Source of the DNA: Desertivirga xinjiangensis
GTDB taxonomy: Bacteria > Bacteroidota > Bacteroidia > Sphingobacteriales > Sphingobacteriaceae
Direction of reading: 5' to 3'
Assembly: GCF_024436435.1 (NCBI RefSeq)
Contig: NZ_JAFMZP010000002.1
Location: 1 to 64,000, forward strand
DNA: 64,000 bases
The notes under the pieces were generated by a model that had not been told where the DNA came from, did not search any database, and saw only the letters and a list, made by a program, of their open reading frames with translations. The stretch's first letter is position 1. Every line of letters begins with the position of its first letter. Positions 37,066 to 46,243 of this stretch are shown one piece after another. The translations under genes and the position numbers were made by a program.

Positions 37066-37094
37066 AATTTCCCAGATTCGTTATCTGGGAAATT
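37066..37094 (+). promoter_or_regulatory. hairpin in the leader of the ABC-type lyase gene
   Basis: AATTTCCCAGA (37066-37076) and TCTGGGAAATT (37084-37094) form a perfect 11-base stem with a seven-base loop, ending 13 bases before the ATG at 37108. There is no T run, so it is not a plain terminator; it could affect translation or mRNA stability. Confidence 0.55.
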
Positions 37095-37107
37095 ATAACG
37101 GTGCTTT

Positions 37108-40100
37108 ATGAGGCAACTTTTACTCGTATCTCTTTTTATTATACAAACGTATTTTGGCCTTGGCCAGCAACGTTTCGTCAATTTTAATACAGGCATTCCA
37201 TCCAACTGGTCTACGAGCAATGGCGGACAGATTTCTCTCAGCAACGAACATGTAAAAGGAGGCGCGAATGCATTGAAATGGGTACCGCAGGCCGGTGCTG
37301 TTCTAACTGCCGGTGCACTAAATATTCCAGCCGCTGATACCTATAACTATACAGCAAACTCAGCCCAATTCTTTGTCTATAGCAGCAGTGTAAGCACAGA
37401 TACATTGATCTTTAAATTTTATGATGCTAACAATATCCTTAAGCGGGAGGGAAGAATGCTGCTTAATTACCAGGGCTGGCGCGAATTCCATCGAAGTTAC
37501 CGCTATGATTATGATTCAGGAAGTGAGTTGCCGGGTTTTTTCCTAAACAAAATGGAAGTGGTCTACAAACCCTCATCATCGCTGACCAACGTAATTTTCC
37601 TTGATGAAATGACCTTTGTGATGAATGCTGATGTACGTAATCCCGGGCCACACATGGCACTTGATATCGGGCATTTCAGGTTAACATCAAATTATACTAA
37701 CGCTTATTCTGCCTGGAAAAACCAGCCGGATATACCTTTCAGCTCTGTAACAAATTATGAATCAGAAGCTATAAAGGGACTTAAAATTTCTTTTAGGAGA
37801 ACACTGAGCCCGGTATCCGCATCGGCCCTTGCATCAGCAAAAAGTTTTGTCAACAATTGCGCAATATCCTACAATTCAGATGGCTCTGTAAGGGGCAGGG
37901 GAATTTCTGCGATTTATAACATAGATACGCTGATCAAGCTGTCTGAATATTGCGGTGCTCTGACCCGGGCTTATGCCCTCAACAATGACGCTGATGCCCT
38001 CAATAAACTGCAGTTGTTTGCAGCTTATCTTTTAGAACAGGGATTGGCGGAAGGGTCAAGAAGCATAATACCCTATAATAATTATTCAGCGGCAAGGGTA
38101 TATTCTGTGGGTTTTTTAGATGCTCTACCTCATATCGCTGATGCGGGTACCAAATCGGCTATCGTGAAAATGCTGAAATGGTCACATGAGTTTAATACAA
38201 TTTATAATGTGGACCCTGTGCCCGGTTTGGAAATGGATTATCTGCATGTGAAATCAAACTTTTTGGTTGAACTGGCATTGCTGGGCAATTCTGATAGCGA
38301 AATAAGCCGCGACCTCAAAAGCTTTCGCAGGTATCTGGAACAGTTTACATACGACAGTCAGGGCGCGAGAGATGGCATAAAACCCGATGGCGCAGGTTTC
38401 CACCATAATTCCCAACACATCAGTTATCTGTATGCTTACGATACCTGGATCAACAGAGCTTATGAGTTAAAAGGTACGCCGTTCAAAGTAAGTTTAACAG
38501 CCTACCGAAATATGAGCAAGGCTTTAAAGGCGCTTTTTCTTGAAACATCTAAAGGGGCCATCTATCCTCATTCAGCATCCGGGCGTTCTCCTTTTCCTGC
38601 ATCTGTGCCGGTAAGTGCGACGGCATTGGATCGCTTTATTCAAGTTGGAAGTGATATTACTCAGCAAAATGCAGAGCCGGAAATGGCAGGCTTTTATAAT
38701 TATATCTTCCATACAAACAGGTATGCAGTACCTGCTCTCAACTACGATGGTTATCACCAGCTGAATTATGCGCAGACTGGTATTATGCGGAAAGACAATT
38801 GGATCGCTGTTGCTCGCGGATTCACTGACAGGATGTTTGGTGCTGAGATCTATGCTGGAGCTAACCGCTATGGTCGTTACCAGAGTTACGGCGCCTTAGA
38901 AGTGCTTTATAATGGCAGTCTGGCAGCGAGTGGTTATGTCAATGGCGGTGCTGGTTGGGATTGGAATATGATGCCCGGCACAACAACCGTCATGCAGTCA
39001 TATGATAACCTTAAGCCATTGCTTTCTGGGACTGCGTCAGAATACCAGGCTGATGCCTTTGCTGGTGCCCTGGCCAATGGAAATACCGGGGTCTTCGGCA
39101 TGAATTTTTCTGAGAATGCAGGTGCAAGATATATAGGAAGTAATCTTGCTTTTCGTAAAACGGTTTTCACTTTTGATTCTTTAATGCTGTGCCTAGGCAG
39201 TAACATAAGCTCTTCCAATGCCTTGGATCCGGTAATTACAACCCTGTTTCAGTCTGTAAATTCCGGTACCAATAACCCCATCTACATTAACTCCCTAACG
39301 GCAACCAATGGCGGATATAATCAAAGTCTCTCTACGGCATTAAACGGCCTTTGGCTGGTAAACGCGCAAACCACAGGTTATTATATAAGCCAGGGAAATG
39401 GCGATCTAAACATATTCAGGGGTAGCCAAAATACACCTGTACATATGTCAGATAATACTGCGACAACAGCAAGCGCCATTGTTAGTAAATCCTGGCTTTC
39501 TCATGGTACGCAACCAAACGCAGCAACTTACCAGTTTGTGGTTGTCCCTGCTACAACACCTCAAAAAATGAGCGCTTTAGCATCAAAAATTCATCAGAAC
39601 GAAGTGTTTGAAGTTTTGATGCAAACGGATTCTATCCATGCAGTAAAATACATTCCTGGAAATTTAACTTCCTTTGCCGCCTTTTTACCTCAGTCAGATA
39701 TTAACATTGGTTATTTAAAAGGAATATCAGGCAGGGCTTTATTGTCTTTAAAAGAGGAGAGGGATACACTTATTATTAAAATAGCCAGTCCCGATTTAAA
39801 TGCGGTAAGCAACACAGAAAGCACCTGGATATCATCTGTAAATCAGGTGAAGGTTTCCTTATCCGGAAGCTGGAGAGTTAGCGAAAATGCCTCCGGTGCC
39901 GGAATTTTTAAGGATGAAGATCTGCTGGAGGCCAATTTTCATCTTAAAGACGGATTTGCTCAAACCTTAATACTAATTAAGGACAAAAACTCTAATCCGG
40001 CCTCTTTACCCCTACAGGGAAAGCAACTTATCATTTATCCGAATCCTGTCAATGATGAACTAAATGTAACCTGTTTTTCTAATCTGGACAGAAAATCGGT

Positions 40101-40257
40101 AGTGCTAATAACAGACATTTCCGGAAGGATTTTATTGAAAGAAAATCGCCATTTAAGAAATGGTGAAAATCTAATGAAGTATAGTGTCGGGGATTTTCCG
40201 GCGGGCGCTTATATCCTTAAAGTCGGAGATGGCAGGCTGAAATTTATAAAACAATAA
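37108..40257 (+). CDS. chondroitinase ABC-type PL8 lyase with T9SS sorting domain
   Basis: A 1,049-residue exported lyase. The signal peptide ends near GLGQQ (20). A Lyase_N sandwich follows (LSNEHVKGGANALKW near 44-58), then an alpha/alpha barrel with DGAGFHHNSQHISYLY, where H433 and Y440 have the His-x6-Tyr spacing of chondroitinase ABC, and SGRSPF (R493). Next is EIYAGANRYGRYQSYG, the arginine and tyrosine block of ABC enzymes. The last 75 or so residues are a T9SS type A domain (IIYPNPVNDELNV). Chondroitinase ABC types are broader than AC types and often accept dermatan. It is followed 14 bases later by the first paralogous secreted protein gene. Confidence 0.9.
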   Translation: MRQLLLVSLFIIQTYFGLGQQRFVNFNTGIPSNWSTSNGGQISLSNEHVKGGANALKWVPQAGAVLTAGALNIPAADTYNYTANSAQFFVYSSSVSTDTLIFKFYDANNILKREGRMLLNYQGWREFHRSYRYDYDSGSELPGFFLNKMEVVYKPSSSLTNVIFLDEMTFVMNADVRNPGPHMALDIGHFRLTSNYTNAYSAWKNQPDIPFSSVTNYESEAIKGLKISFRRTLSPVSASALASAKSFVNNCAISYNSDGSVRGRGISAIYNIDTLIKLSEYCGALTRAYALNNDADALNKLQLFAAYLLEQGLAEGSRSIIPYNNYSAARVYSVGFLDALPHIADAGTKSAIVKMLKWSHEFNTIYNVDPVPGLEMDYLHVKSNFLVELALLGNSDSEISRDLKSFRRYLEQFTYDSQGARDGIKPDGAGFHHNSQHISYLYAYDTWINRAYELKGTPFKVSLTAYRNMSKALKALFLETSKGAIYPHSASGRSPFPASVPVSATALDRFIQVGSDITQQNAEPEMAGFYNYIFHTNRYAVPALNYDGYHQLNYAQTGIMRKDNWIAVARGFTDRMFGAEIYAGANRYGRYQSYGALEVLYNGSLAASGYVNGGAGWDWNMMPGTTTVMQSYDNLKPLLSGTASEYQADAFAGALANGNTGVFGMNFSENAGARYIGSNLAFRKTVFTFDSLMLCLGSNISSSNALDPVITTLFQSVNSGTNNPIYINSLTATNGGYNQSLSTALNGLWLVNAQTTGYYISQGNGDLNIFRGSQNTPVHMSDNTATTASAIVSKSWLSHGTQPNAATYQFVVVPATTPQKMSALASKIHQNEVFEVLMQTDSIHAVKYIPGNLTSFAAFLPQSDINIGYLKGISGRALLSLKEERDTLIIKIASPDLNAVSNTESTWISSVNQVKVSLSGSWRVSENASGAGIFKDEDLLEANFHLKDGFAQTLILIKDKNSNPASLPLQGKQLIIYPNPVNDELNVTCFSNLDRKSVVLITDISGRILLKENRHLRNGENLMKYSVGDFPAGAYILKVGDGRLKFIKQ

Positions 40258-40271
40258 CCATATACATAAAA

Positions 40272-41198
40272 ATGAACAATATGAAAAGAACCGCAGTACT
40301 AGGTCTAAGTTTCCTGTTGAGTACAGGAATTGCTGAGGCACAATGGAAAAACCAATCTACAACTTGGAGCTACGGATTTGGCGATAGTAAATCAGCCACA
40401 TTGACCGCTACAGCTGACAACGCAGAATATTTATCGAAAAATGCTGCGTCTGTATTGTCCCAGCCTTCTTCGGGCACAGTGAGACTATTTATACCAGGAA
40501 ATACAGACGGGGGTTTTACGATAGAGCCAACTTCGAACACTCTGACTTTCTCTGGTTCCACTGTTGGCTCGACCAAATTCTCTGCTTATAATATCGCGGG
40601 CGCATCTGAAATTGCCAGTATTACCTTCAATGTAACTTTCAGCAATCCAGATAAGCAACAAGCTACATACTATTTTTCTATGGGTACCAAGGGTAAACCA
40701 GGTAATCTGTATAACAGCGCGAATGCCGTATATACCGGAGCAAACTCGGGCGGAGCTTTATTTAATGCTGTCAGATTTTTGTACAGTAATAGTGGGGTGA
40801 CTTTAGGTAGCAGGACAGTTGGCAACTCTACAGGAAAATATGCTACTCTAAGCGGTGGTGTTTTGGCCTATGATACCCCTTATAAAATAGAGATGTACAT
40901 GAACAACTCTCCGGAAGCAAAACATTACTCCAAAAGTGGAAAGGAGCAGATAGTAGCTGCGAACAGTTACCATTTATGGGTTACCAATACGGTTTCTTCA
41001 AAGACAGTTTTATACAGCTTTAACGGCTCAGCTGATTTAATTCGTCCAACAGAAACAAATGTTGCAGAGGGAACAGATGCTACTATACCTGCGAATGCGG
41101 TATTGAATGCCTTCCTGATCCAATCTATAAATGCAAAACCAAATACATCTGCACTCAAGATCAGTGGGAATATAGAACTGGCCTATCACGCAAAATAA
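40272..41198 (+). CDS. secreted beta-rich PUL protein of unknown function, paralogue 1
   Basis: A 308-residue secreted protein (signal peptide to about 24, AEAQW). It is rich in Thr, Ser, Asn and Gly with alternating strands, as in extracellular beta sandwiches. It has no catalytic motif and lacks a T9SS tail. It resembles the next gene product along most of its length: QWKNQSTTWSYGFG against QWVNNTSWVYDFG, QPSSGTVRLFI against KPSNGEVRVLI, and both have FGAY/FSAY and a run of strands in the same order. It begins 14 bases after the ABC-type lyase. I would guess a glycan-binding or lyase-accessory role from the neighbourhood; nothing in the sequence proves it. Confidence 0.75.
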   Translation: MNNMKRTAVLGLSFLLSTGIAEAQWKNQSTTWSYGFGDSKSATLTATADNAEYLSKNAASVLSQPSSGTVRLFIPGNTDGGFTIEPTSNTLTFSGSTVGSTKFSAYNIAGASEIASITFNVTFSNPDKQQATYYFSMGTKGKPGNLYNSANAVYTGANSGGALFNAVRFLYSNSGVTLGSRTVGNSTGKYATLSGGVLAYDTPYKIEMYMNNSPEAKHYSKSGKEQIVAANSYHLWVTNTVSSKTVLYSFNGSADLIRPTETNVAEGTDATIPANAVLNAFLIQSINAKPNTSALKISGNIELAYHAK

Positions 41199-41282
41199 CA
41201 CAAAAGACTGAGGCTTGGCAGCCTACGTTATTTATACTCAGTTATATAAAAACAAAACTTTTAATAATACCCAAATAAAAAT

Positions 41283-42716
41283 ATGAAAAGAAAATTACTA
41301 TTAGGCCTAGGTTTGGTGCTGAATATTGGTTACTCACAAGCGCAATGGGTAAACAACACTAGCTGGGTATACGATTTCGGTACAACCCCGGGCACTTATC
41401 AGGCAACAGCAAGTGGAACCAATTTCTCTTATTCAAATGCGACCACTGCAGGGTTTTTACCCAAACCATCAAATGGTGAAGTAAGAGTGCTAATAGGAGG
41501 AGGTACAGGAACAGAAGGAAGTTTTATGCTGAACGAAAATAATAGCCTTACAATGAACCAACCTATAAGCAGTATAACAAAGTTTGGCGCTTATGGGATA
41601 TCTAATGCCACAGATCTGGTAAAAGCCGACTTTAAAATAAAGTTTAATACAGACTTATCCTCGGGTACTTACATATGGGCAATTGGACACGATGAAAATA
41701 ATCTTTTTAAAAGCGCAAATTCCATATACAGGTCAAGCAACGAGCTTTTTGCCACTTTGCGCTGGACATTTGCAGCTGCAGCCGGAATTACTCTAGCATA
41801 CCGTGTTGGAAGCGACGCCTCAACGACAACAACCTGGACCAATATTAACAATACTACTTTTCAAAAAGGAAGTACTTACCAGGTTGAGGTATACTGTAAT
41901 AATACAGGTGAAGAGAAAACCTACCTTCGGGGTGCAAGTTCGTATACGTTGCCCAATAATACCTACAATATCTGGGTAGATGGGGTTAAATTAGGTGCCA
42001 ATTATCCCCGTTCTTTAGAAGTAAGTGGTGCTGATAATACTTTGACGGCGAATCCCTCGATCGCTTTTTCAAATGGCACAGCCTTAAATGCAACAGTTAT
42101 TCACTCCAGTAGTGCAGCGTCCAATGGTTCCGCAGTTTTATCAGAGCTCTCTTTAATTTATGATGGATCTTCTCTCCCTATATCTTTAACGTCATTCACA
42201 GGTTTAAAAACAAATAATGGAGTAGAATTAAGGTGGAAAACAGGATCAGAACAAAATAATGATTTTTTTGAAATCTTGCGATCGGTAAACGGCAAGGAGT
42301 ATACCTCAATAGGAATTGTTAAAGGTAAGGGAGATAGCGATGAAACAAGAAGTTATAACTTTAAAGATGCTTATCCTGTTTCCGGGATAAATTATTATAG
42401 GCTAAAACAGGTGGATAAAGATGGGAGCGATGAGATTTTTATGAATACCGTGGCTATTAATTATGATCTTGAAAAAAGCCGTTTCTCTGTGTATGCTAAT
42501 GCACAAAAAATCACCGTATCTGCTTATGCCCATAAACCGGGTATCGCAACACTCATTATTTCAGATATGCAGGGTAGAAAGTTAATAGAAAGAAAGGTCA
42601 GTTTAGTATCTGAACATAATGCCTTATCATTTGACGCCGCTGGAATTAGTCCGGGTGTTCTGGTAGCCCAACTCATTACAGAAGAGGCCAAGCAGGTACT
42701 TAAGTTTGTGAAATGA
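41283..42716 (+). CDS. secreted PUL protein with T9SS tail, paralogue 2
   Basis: A 477-residue secreted protein. The signal peptide ends YSQAQW (about 20). Residues about 20-300 are the same beta-rich domain as in the preceding gene product. The extra C-terminus (about 305-477) is a beta-sandwich joint (FTGLKTNNGVELRWKTGSEQ, common in T9SS cargo) and a T9SS sorting domain ending QLITEEAKQVLKFVK. So one paralogue is built for type IX export and the other is not. No family name comes to mind. A terminator follows, closing this transcription unit before susC. Confidence 0.78.
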   Translation: MKRKLLLGLGLVLNIGYSQAQWVNNTSWVYDFGTTPGTYQATASGTNFSYSNATTAGFLPKPSNGEVRVLIGGGTGTEGSFMLNENNSLTMNQPISSITKFGAYGISNATDLVKADFKIKFNTDLSSGTYIWAIGHDENNLFKSANSIYRSSNELFATLRWTFAAAAGITLAYRVGSDASTTTTWTNINNTTFQKGSTYQVEVYCNNTGEEKTYLRGASSYTLPNNTYNIWVDGVKLGANYPRSLEVSGADNTLTANPSIAFSNGTALNATVIHSSSAASNGSAVLSELSLIYDGSSLPISLTSFTGLKTNNGVELRWKTGSEQNNDFFEILRSVNGKEYTSIGIVKGKGDSDETRSYNFKDAYPVSGINYYRLKQVDKDGSDEIFMNTVAINYDLEKSRFSVYANAQKITVSAYAHKPGIATLIISDMQGRKLIERKVSLVSEHNALSFDAAGISPGVLVAQLITEEAKQVLKFVK

Positions 42717-42740
42717 AACCTGAATTCTTTATTTAAAGTA

Positions 42741-42779
42741 AAAAGCCGTCTAGAAAATAATATTTGAGACGGCTTTTTG
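42741..42779 (+). terminator. intrinsic terminator ending the lyase unit
   Basis: AAAAGCCGTCT (42741-42751) pairs perfectly with AGACGGCTTTT (42767-42777) around a 15-base loop, ending in TTTTT. It separates the lyase unit from susC. The 300 bases up to 43094 otherwise hold the shared upstream motif and the susC promoter; the 64-codon frame in it looks like chance. Confidence 0.85.
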
Positions 42780-42960
42780 CGTTTTGTTAGTATTAATCCG
42801 ATTGATGTTTCATGGTTTGGTTGTCTTTTTTCTATTTTATTGCTTCTTTTGGTGTGTTTTTATTAACGAGAGTGGTTTTTTGTTGGTAATTCGTTATAAA
42901 ATTGGATTGCGTGTTTGTTTCCTTTGTAAAGGGCTGAAATTTTTAGATAAAACGAATATT

Positions 42961-42996
42961 TACCCCCAAATCACATAATTTTTATCCCCGTTTCGG
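42961..42996 (+). promoter_or_regulatory. candidate regulator site, copy B (before susC)
   Basis: TACCCCC at 42961-42967, an 18-base spacer, CCCC at 42986-42989 and GTTTCGG. It matches copy A at 37025 in both C blocks, in the 18-base spacing and in 11 spacer bases. It ends about 100 bases before the susC ATG. An inverted repeat CCCAAATC (42965-42972)/GATTTGGG (43011-43018) overlaps it. Confidence 0.5.
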
Positions 42997-43094
42997 AGTC
43001 TTTATATGGAGATTTGGGATAGGTTCTTCAGAAGAATGAAGTATGAGAGCATCTGAATGATGCATTTAAAACAGTTATAATTTAATTATAGATT

Positions 43095-46000
43095 ATGAGG
43101 AAGATTTTTATTTTCTTTTTATTTATCGCACATTATTCAACTCTCTTCGCTCAGCAGACTAAGCAAGTTAGTGGTGTTGTTACAGATGCCAAATATGGCG
43201 ATCCGCTGGTCGGTGTAAGTGTATCAGTGAAAGGCAAAACGTTGGGGGCTGTGACCGATGTAAACGGTAAGTACAGTATTAAGGTGCCTGTTGACGGAGC
43301 ACCGGTATTAATATTCCGTTATATAGGGTTTCTTTCGGAAGAAATACTAGTTGGCGGAAAAACGACGATCAATTTAAAGCTTCGGGAGGATAGCAAAACC
43401 TTAAGTGAGGTTGTTGTTATTGGATACGGGGAAGTACAGCGTAAAGACCTGACTGGGTCTGTAGCATCCGTAAAGATGGAAGATCTGCAGAAGGCACCGG
43501 TTGGTTCGGCAATTGATGCATTAGCGGGACGGGTTGCAGGTGTACAGGTGTCGTCGGAAAGTGGTAAACCAGGAGCTGGGGTAAACATCGTAATTAGAGG
43601 AGCTAACTCACTTACGCAGGATAACTCCCCGCTGTATGTAATTGATGGCTTCCCGATGGAGGATGCGAATGCAAGTATCCTGAATCCTGCGGAAATAGAG
43701 TCTATGGAAGTGTTAAAAGACGCTTCTGCAACAGCTATTTATGGTGCGAGAGGTGCTAACGGTGTAATCATCATTACAACAAAAAGAGGTAAAGAAGGGG
43801 CTCCAACTATTACTTATAATGCCTATGGCGGTTTTCAGCAAGTAATCAATAAGATTGACCTGATGGGGCCCTATGAGTTCGTGAAACTACAGGCAGAAAG
43901 AGATCCTACTGGTGTAAAAACCAGTTATCTCAGAGGCGATACTACACTGGATTTCTACCGCACAGCTGGAGGTACAGACTGGCAGGACAGGTTGTTCCGA
44001 ACAGCCAGTATGCAAAATCATTCCCTGTCTGTATCTGGCGGAACCAAGAGTACAAAGTACTCCCTTTCAGGCAATATTTTTGACCAACAGGGAGCGGTTA
44101 TAAACTCCGGATTTAATAGAAAGCAGGGTAAATTTACATTAGATCAAACAGTTAACGATAAGTTTAAACTTGGCTCAACTGTCATATATACAGGGGCTAA
44201 AACTCATGGCGCCAATCCTGCAACGCCGGATCAGAATCATTCTGCCATGAATTACCTCATGTATAGCGTTTGGGGGTACAGGCCGGTGTCGTCAAGTGGT
44301 GCAGATTTAGAACAATTTTTAAATGACCCCGATTTAACTGCCAATGAAGCCAGAAATGACTACCGTATTAATCCTATACTCTCAGCAAATAATGAATTGA
44401 GGCATAATTTTGAAAACAGACTGGTAGCTAATGGCTTTGCAGAGTACGCATTTACTAAAAGTCTCAAGCTCAAAATTTCAGGAGGTGTCAATAATGCTAC
44501 ATACAGAAGCGAGACTTTCAATAATTCCAAAACTCGTTACGGATATTCGGGAAGTACTGACAGAGTGAATGGCGGTATTCTGTATACCGATAATAACACC
44601 TGGCGGAATGAGAATTTATTGACTTACGCCAAAAAAGTAAAAAAGCATACAATAACCGCAGTTGGAGGATTGGAGTTTCAGGAAAACAGCTATAAACGAT
44701 ATGGGCTGAGAGCTACACAGCTTCCTAATGAAATACTGGGATTAGCCGGTTTGAGTCAGGGCGAATCACAGCCAGTAACCTCTGTTAATAGTGAATGGTC
44801 TTTAATGTCATACCTGGGACGTGTGAATTATAACTATAGTTACAAGTATTACCTTACTGCCTCGTTCAGGGCAGATGGGTCCTCCAAATTCAGAAAAGGC
44901 AACCATTGGGGATACTTTCCTTCTGCATCACTTGCCTGGAGAATCAATAATGAAGAATTTATGAAGGAATATCGGTTTGTGTCTGATGCAAAGTTAAGGA
45001 TGGGTTACGGTGTTACAGGGAATAACAGGGTAAGCGAATATGCAACATATGCACAAATGAACTTCGACAATACCAGCAACATTTATAACGGTTATTATTC
45101 TTTTAATAATAATTTGATTCAAGGTGTGTTCCTGAGTTCAATCGCTAATCCGGATTTGAAATGGGAGTCTACTTCACAAACTAACATCGGCTTAGATTTA
45201 GGTTTCTTCAAGCAACGAGTAACGTTTACCGCAGATTATTATAAAAAGATCACATCAGACCTTCTGCTTGATGCATTATTGCCATACTCAACTGGTTATA
45301 CTTCTGCCTATAAGAATATAGGTAAGACCTCAAATGAAGGATTGGAATTAAGCTTCACTACAGAGAATATCAGGAAAGCTGATTTTAGCTGGACATCTTC
45401 ATTCAATATCGCATTTAATAAAAACAAGATACTTGAGCTGACGCAAAATCAGGAAAGTATTGTCCGTACAGTGCAGTGGGATCAAAATTTCAGAGAACTG
45501 CCTGGATATATAGCAAAAATCGGACAGCCTTTAGGTCAGATATATGGTTACATATGGGATGGCGTTTACCAGTATTCAGACTTCGATCTTTTACCCAGCG
45601 GCGCATACCAGCTTAAAGACAATATCGCAACCAATGGCAATTCACAAACCTTTATTAAGCCGGGAGATATTAAATACAGAGATCTAAACGGAGATGGTAC
45701 AGTAAACGATTTAGACAGAACCGTTATTGGTCGCGGATACCCCATACATCAGGGAGGATTCACTAATAATTTCAGATATAAAAACCTGGATCTCAATGTG
45801 TTTTTTCAATGGTCTTACGGCAATGATGTGTTGAATGCGAACAGGCTACTATTTGAAGCCGGAAACAAATCAAACCTGAACCAGTATTCCAGCTTTGAAA
45901 ACAGATGGACCCCCGAAAATACAAATACAACGATGTTCAGGGTGGGGGGGGAAGGACCCAATGCCTATTCAAGCAGAATTGTGGAGGATGCTTCATACCT

Positions 46001-46232
46001 GCGGTTAAAAACTGTTGACTTAGGTTACAGATTACCAAAAAGTGTTCTTGATCATGTCAAGGTAAAATCTGCGAGGGTATACGTTTCAGCCCAAAATCTT
46101 TTTACTATCACTGATTATACAGGTTACGATCCGGAGGTAGCTGTCTACTATTCGCCCTTAACACCTGGCTTTGATTATTCTTCTTATCCTCGTCCAAAGA
46201 CAATCGTTTTCGGTTTAAATGTGTCTTTATAA
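43095..46232 (+). CDS. susC: SusC/RagA TonB-dependent glycan importer of the PUL
   Basis: A 1,045-residue outer-membrane transporter. The signal peptide ends LFAQQ (about 20). A carboxypeptidase-D-like regulatory domain covers about 23-105 (VSGVVTDAKYGDPLVGVSV), followed by the TonB-box region and plug (EVVVIGYGEVQRKDLTGSV, PLYVIDGFPMED, MEVLKDASATAIYGARGANG) and a 22-strand barrel to the closing aromatic end GLNVSL. With SusD it takes up large oligosaccharides. The gene contains an eight-G tract at 45944-45951, a slippage-prone site. SusD starts 11 bases after the stop. It is probably induced by the hybrid regulator through the motif at 42961. Confidence 0.96.
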   Translation: MRKIFIFFLFIAHYSTLFAQQTKQVSGVVTDAKYGDPLVGVSVSVKGKTLGAVTDVNGKYSIKVPVDGAPVLIFRYIGFLSEEILVGGKTTINLKLREDSKTLSEVVVIGYGEVQRKDLTGSVASVKMEDLQKAPVGSAIDALAGRVAGVQVSSESGKPGAGVNIVIRGANSLTQDNSPLYVIDGFPMEDANASILNPAEIESMEVLKDASATAIYGARGANGVIIITTKRGKEGAPTITYNAYGGFQQVINKIDLMGPYEFVKLQAERDPTGVKTSYLRGDTTLDFYRTAGGTDWQDRLFRTASMQNHSLSVSGGTKSTKYSLSGNIFDQQGAVINSGFNRKQGKFTLDQTVNDKFKLGSTVIYTGAKTHGANPATPDQNHSAMNYLMYSVWGYRPVSSSGADLEQFLNDPDLTANEARNDYRINPILSANNELRHNFENRLVANGFAEYAFTKSLKLKISGGVNNATYRSETFNNSKTRYGYSGSTDRVNGGILYTDNNTWRNENLLTYAKKVKKHTITAVGGLEFQENSYKRYGLRATQLPNEILGLAGLSQGESQPVTSVNSEWSLMSYLGRVNYNYSYKYYLTASFRADGSSKFRKGNHWGYFPSASLAWRINNEEFMKEYRFVSDAKLRMGYGVTGNNRVSEYATYAQMNFDNTSNIYNGYYSFNNNLIQGVFLSSIANPDLKWESTSQTNIGLDLGFFKQRVTFTADYYKKITSDLLLDALLPYSTGYTSAYKNIGKTSNEGLELSFTTENIRKADFSWTSSFNIAFNKNKILELTQNQESIVRTVQWDQNFRELPGYIAKIGQPLGQIYGYIWDGVYQYSDFDLLPSGAYQLKDNIATNGNSQTFIKPGDIKYRDLNGDGTVNDLDRTVIGRGYPIHQGGFTNNFRYKNLDLNVFFQWSYGNDVLNANRLLFEAGNKSNLNQYSSFENRWTPENTNTTMFRVGGEGPNAYSSRIVEDASYLRLKTVDLGYRLPKSVLDHVKVKSARVYVSAQNLFTITDYTGYDPEVAVYYSPLTPGFDYSSYPRPKTIVFGLNVSL

Positions 46233-46243
46233 AGCAGTTAATT

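Noticed and set aside
42784-42978. 64-codon frame in the gap before susC
   Set aside because: Composition is that of random hydrophobic AT-rich DNA, and it overlaps the candidate regulator motif; no start context or family.
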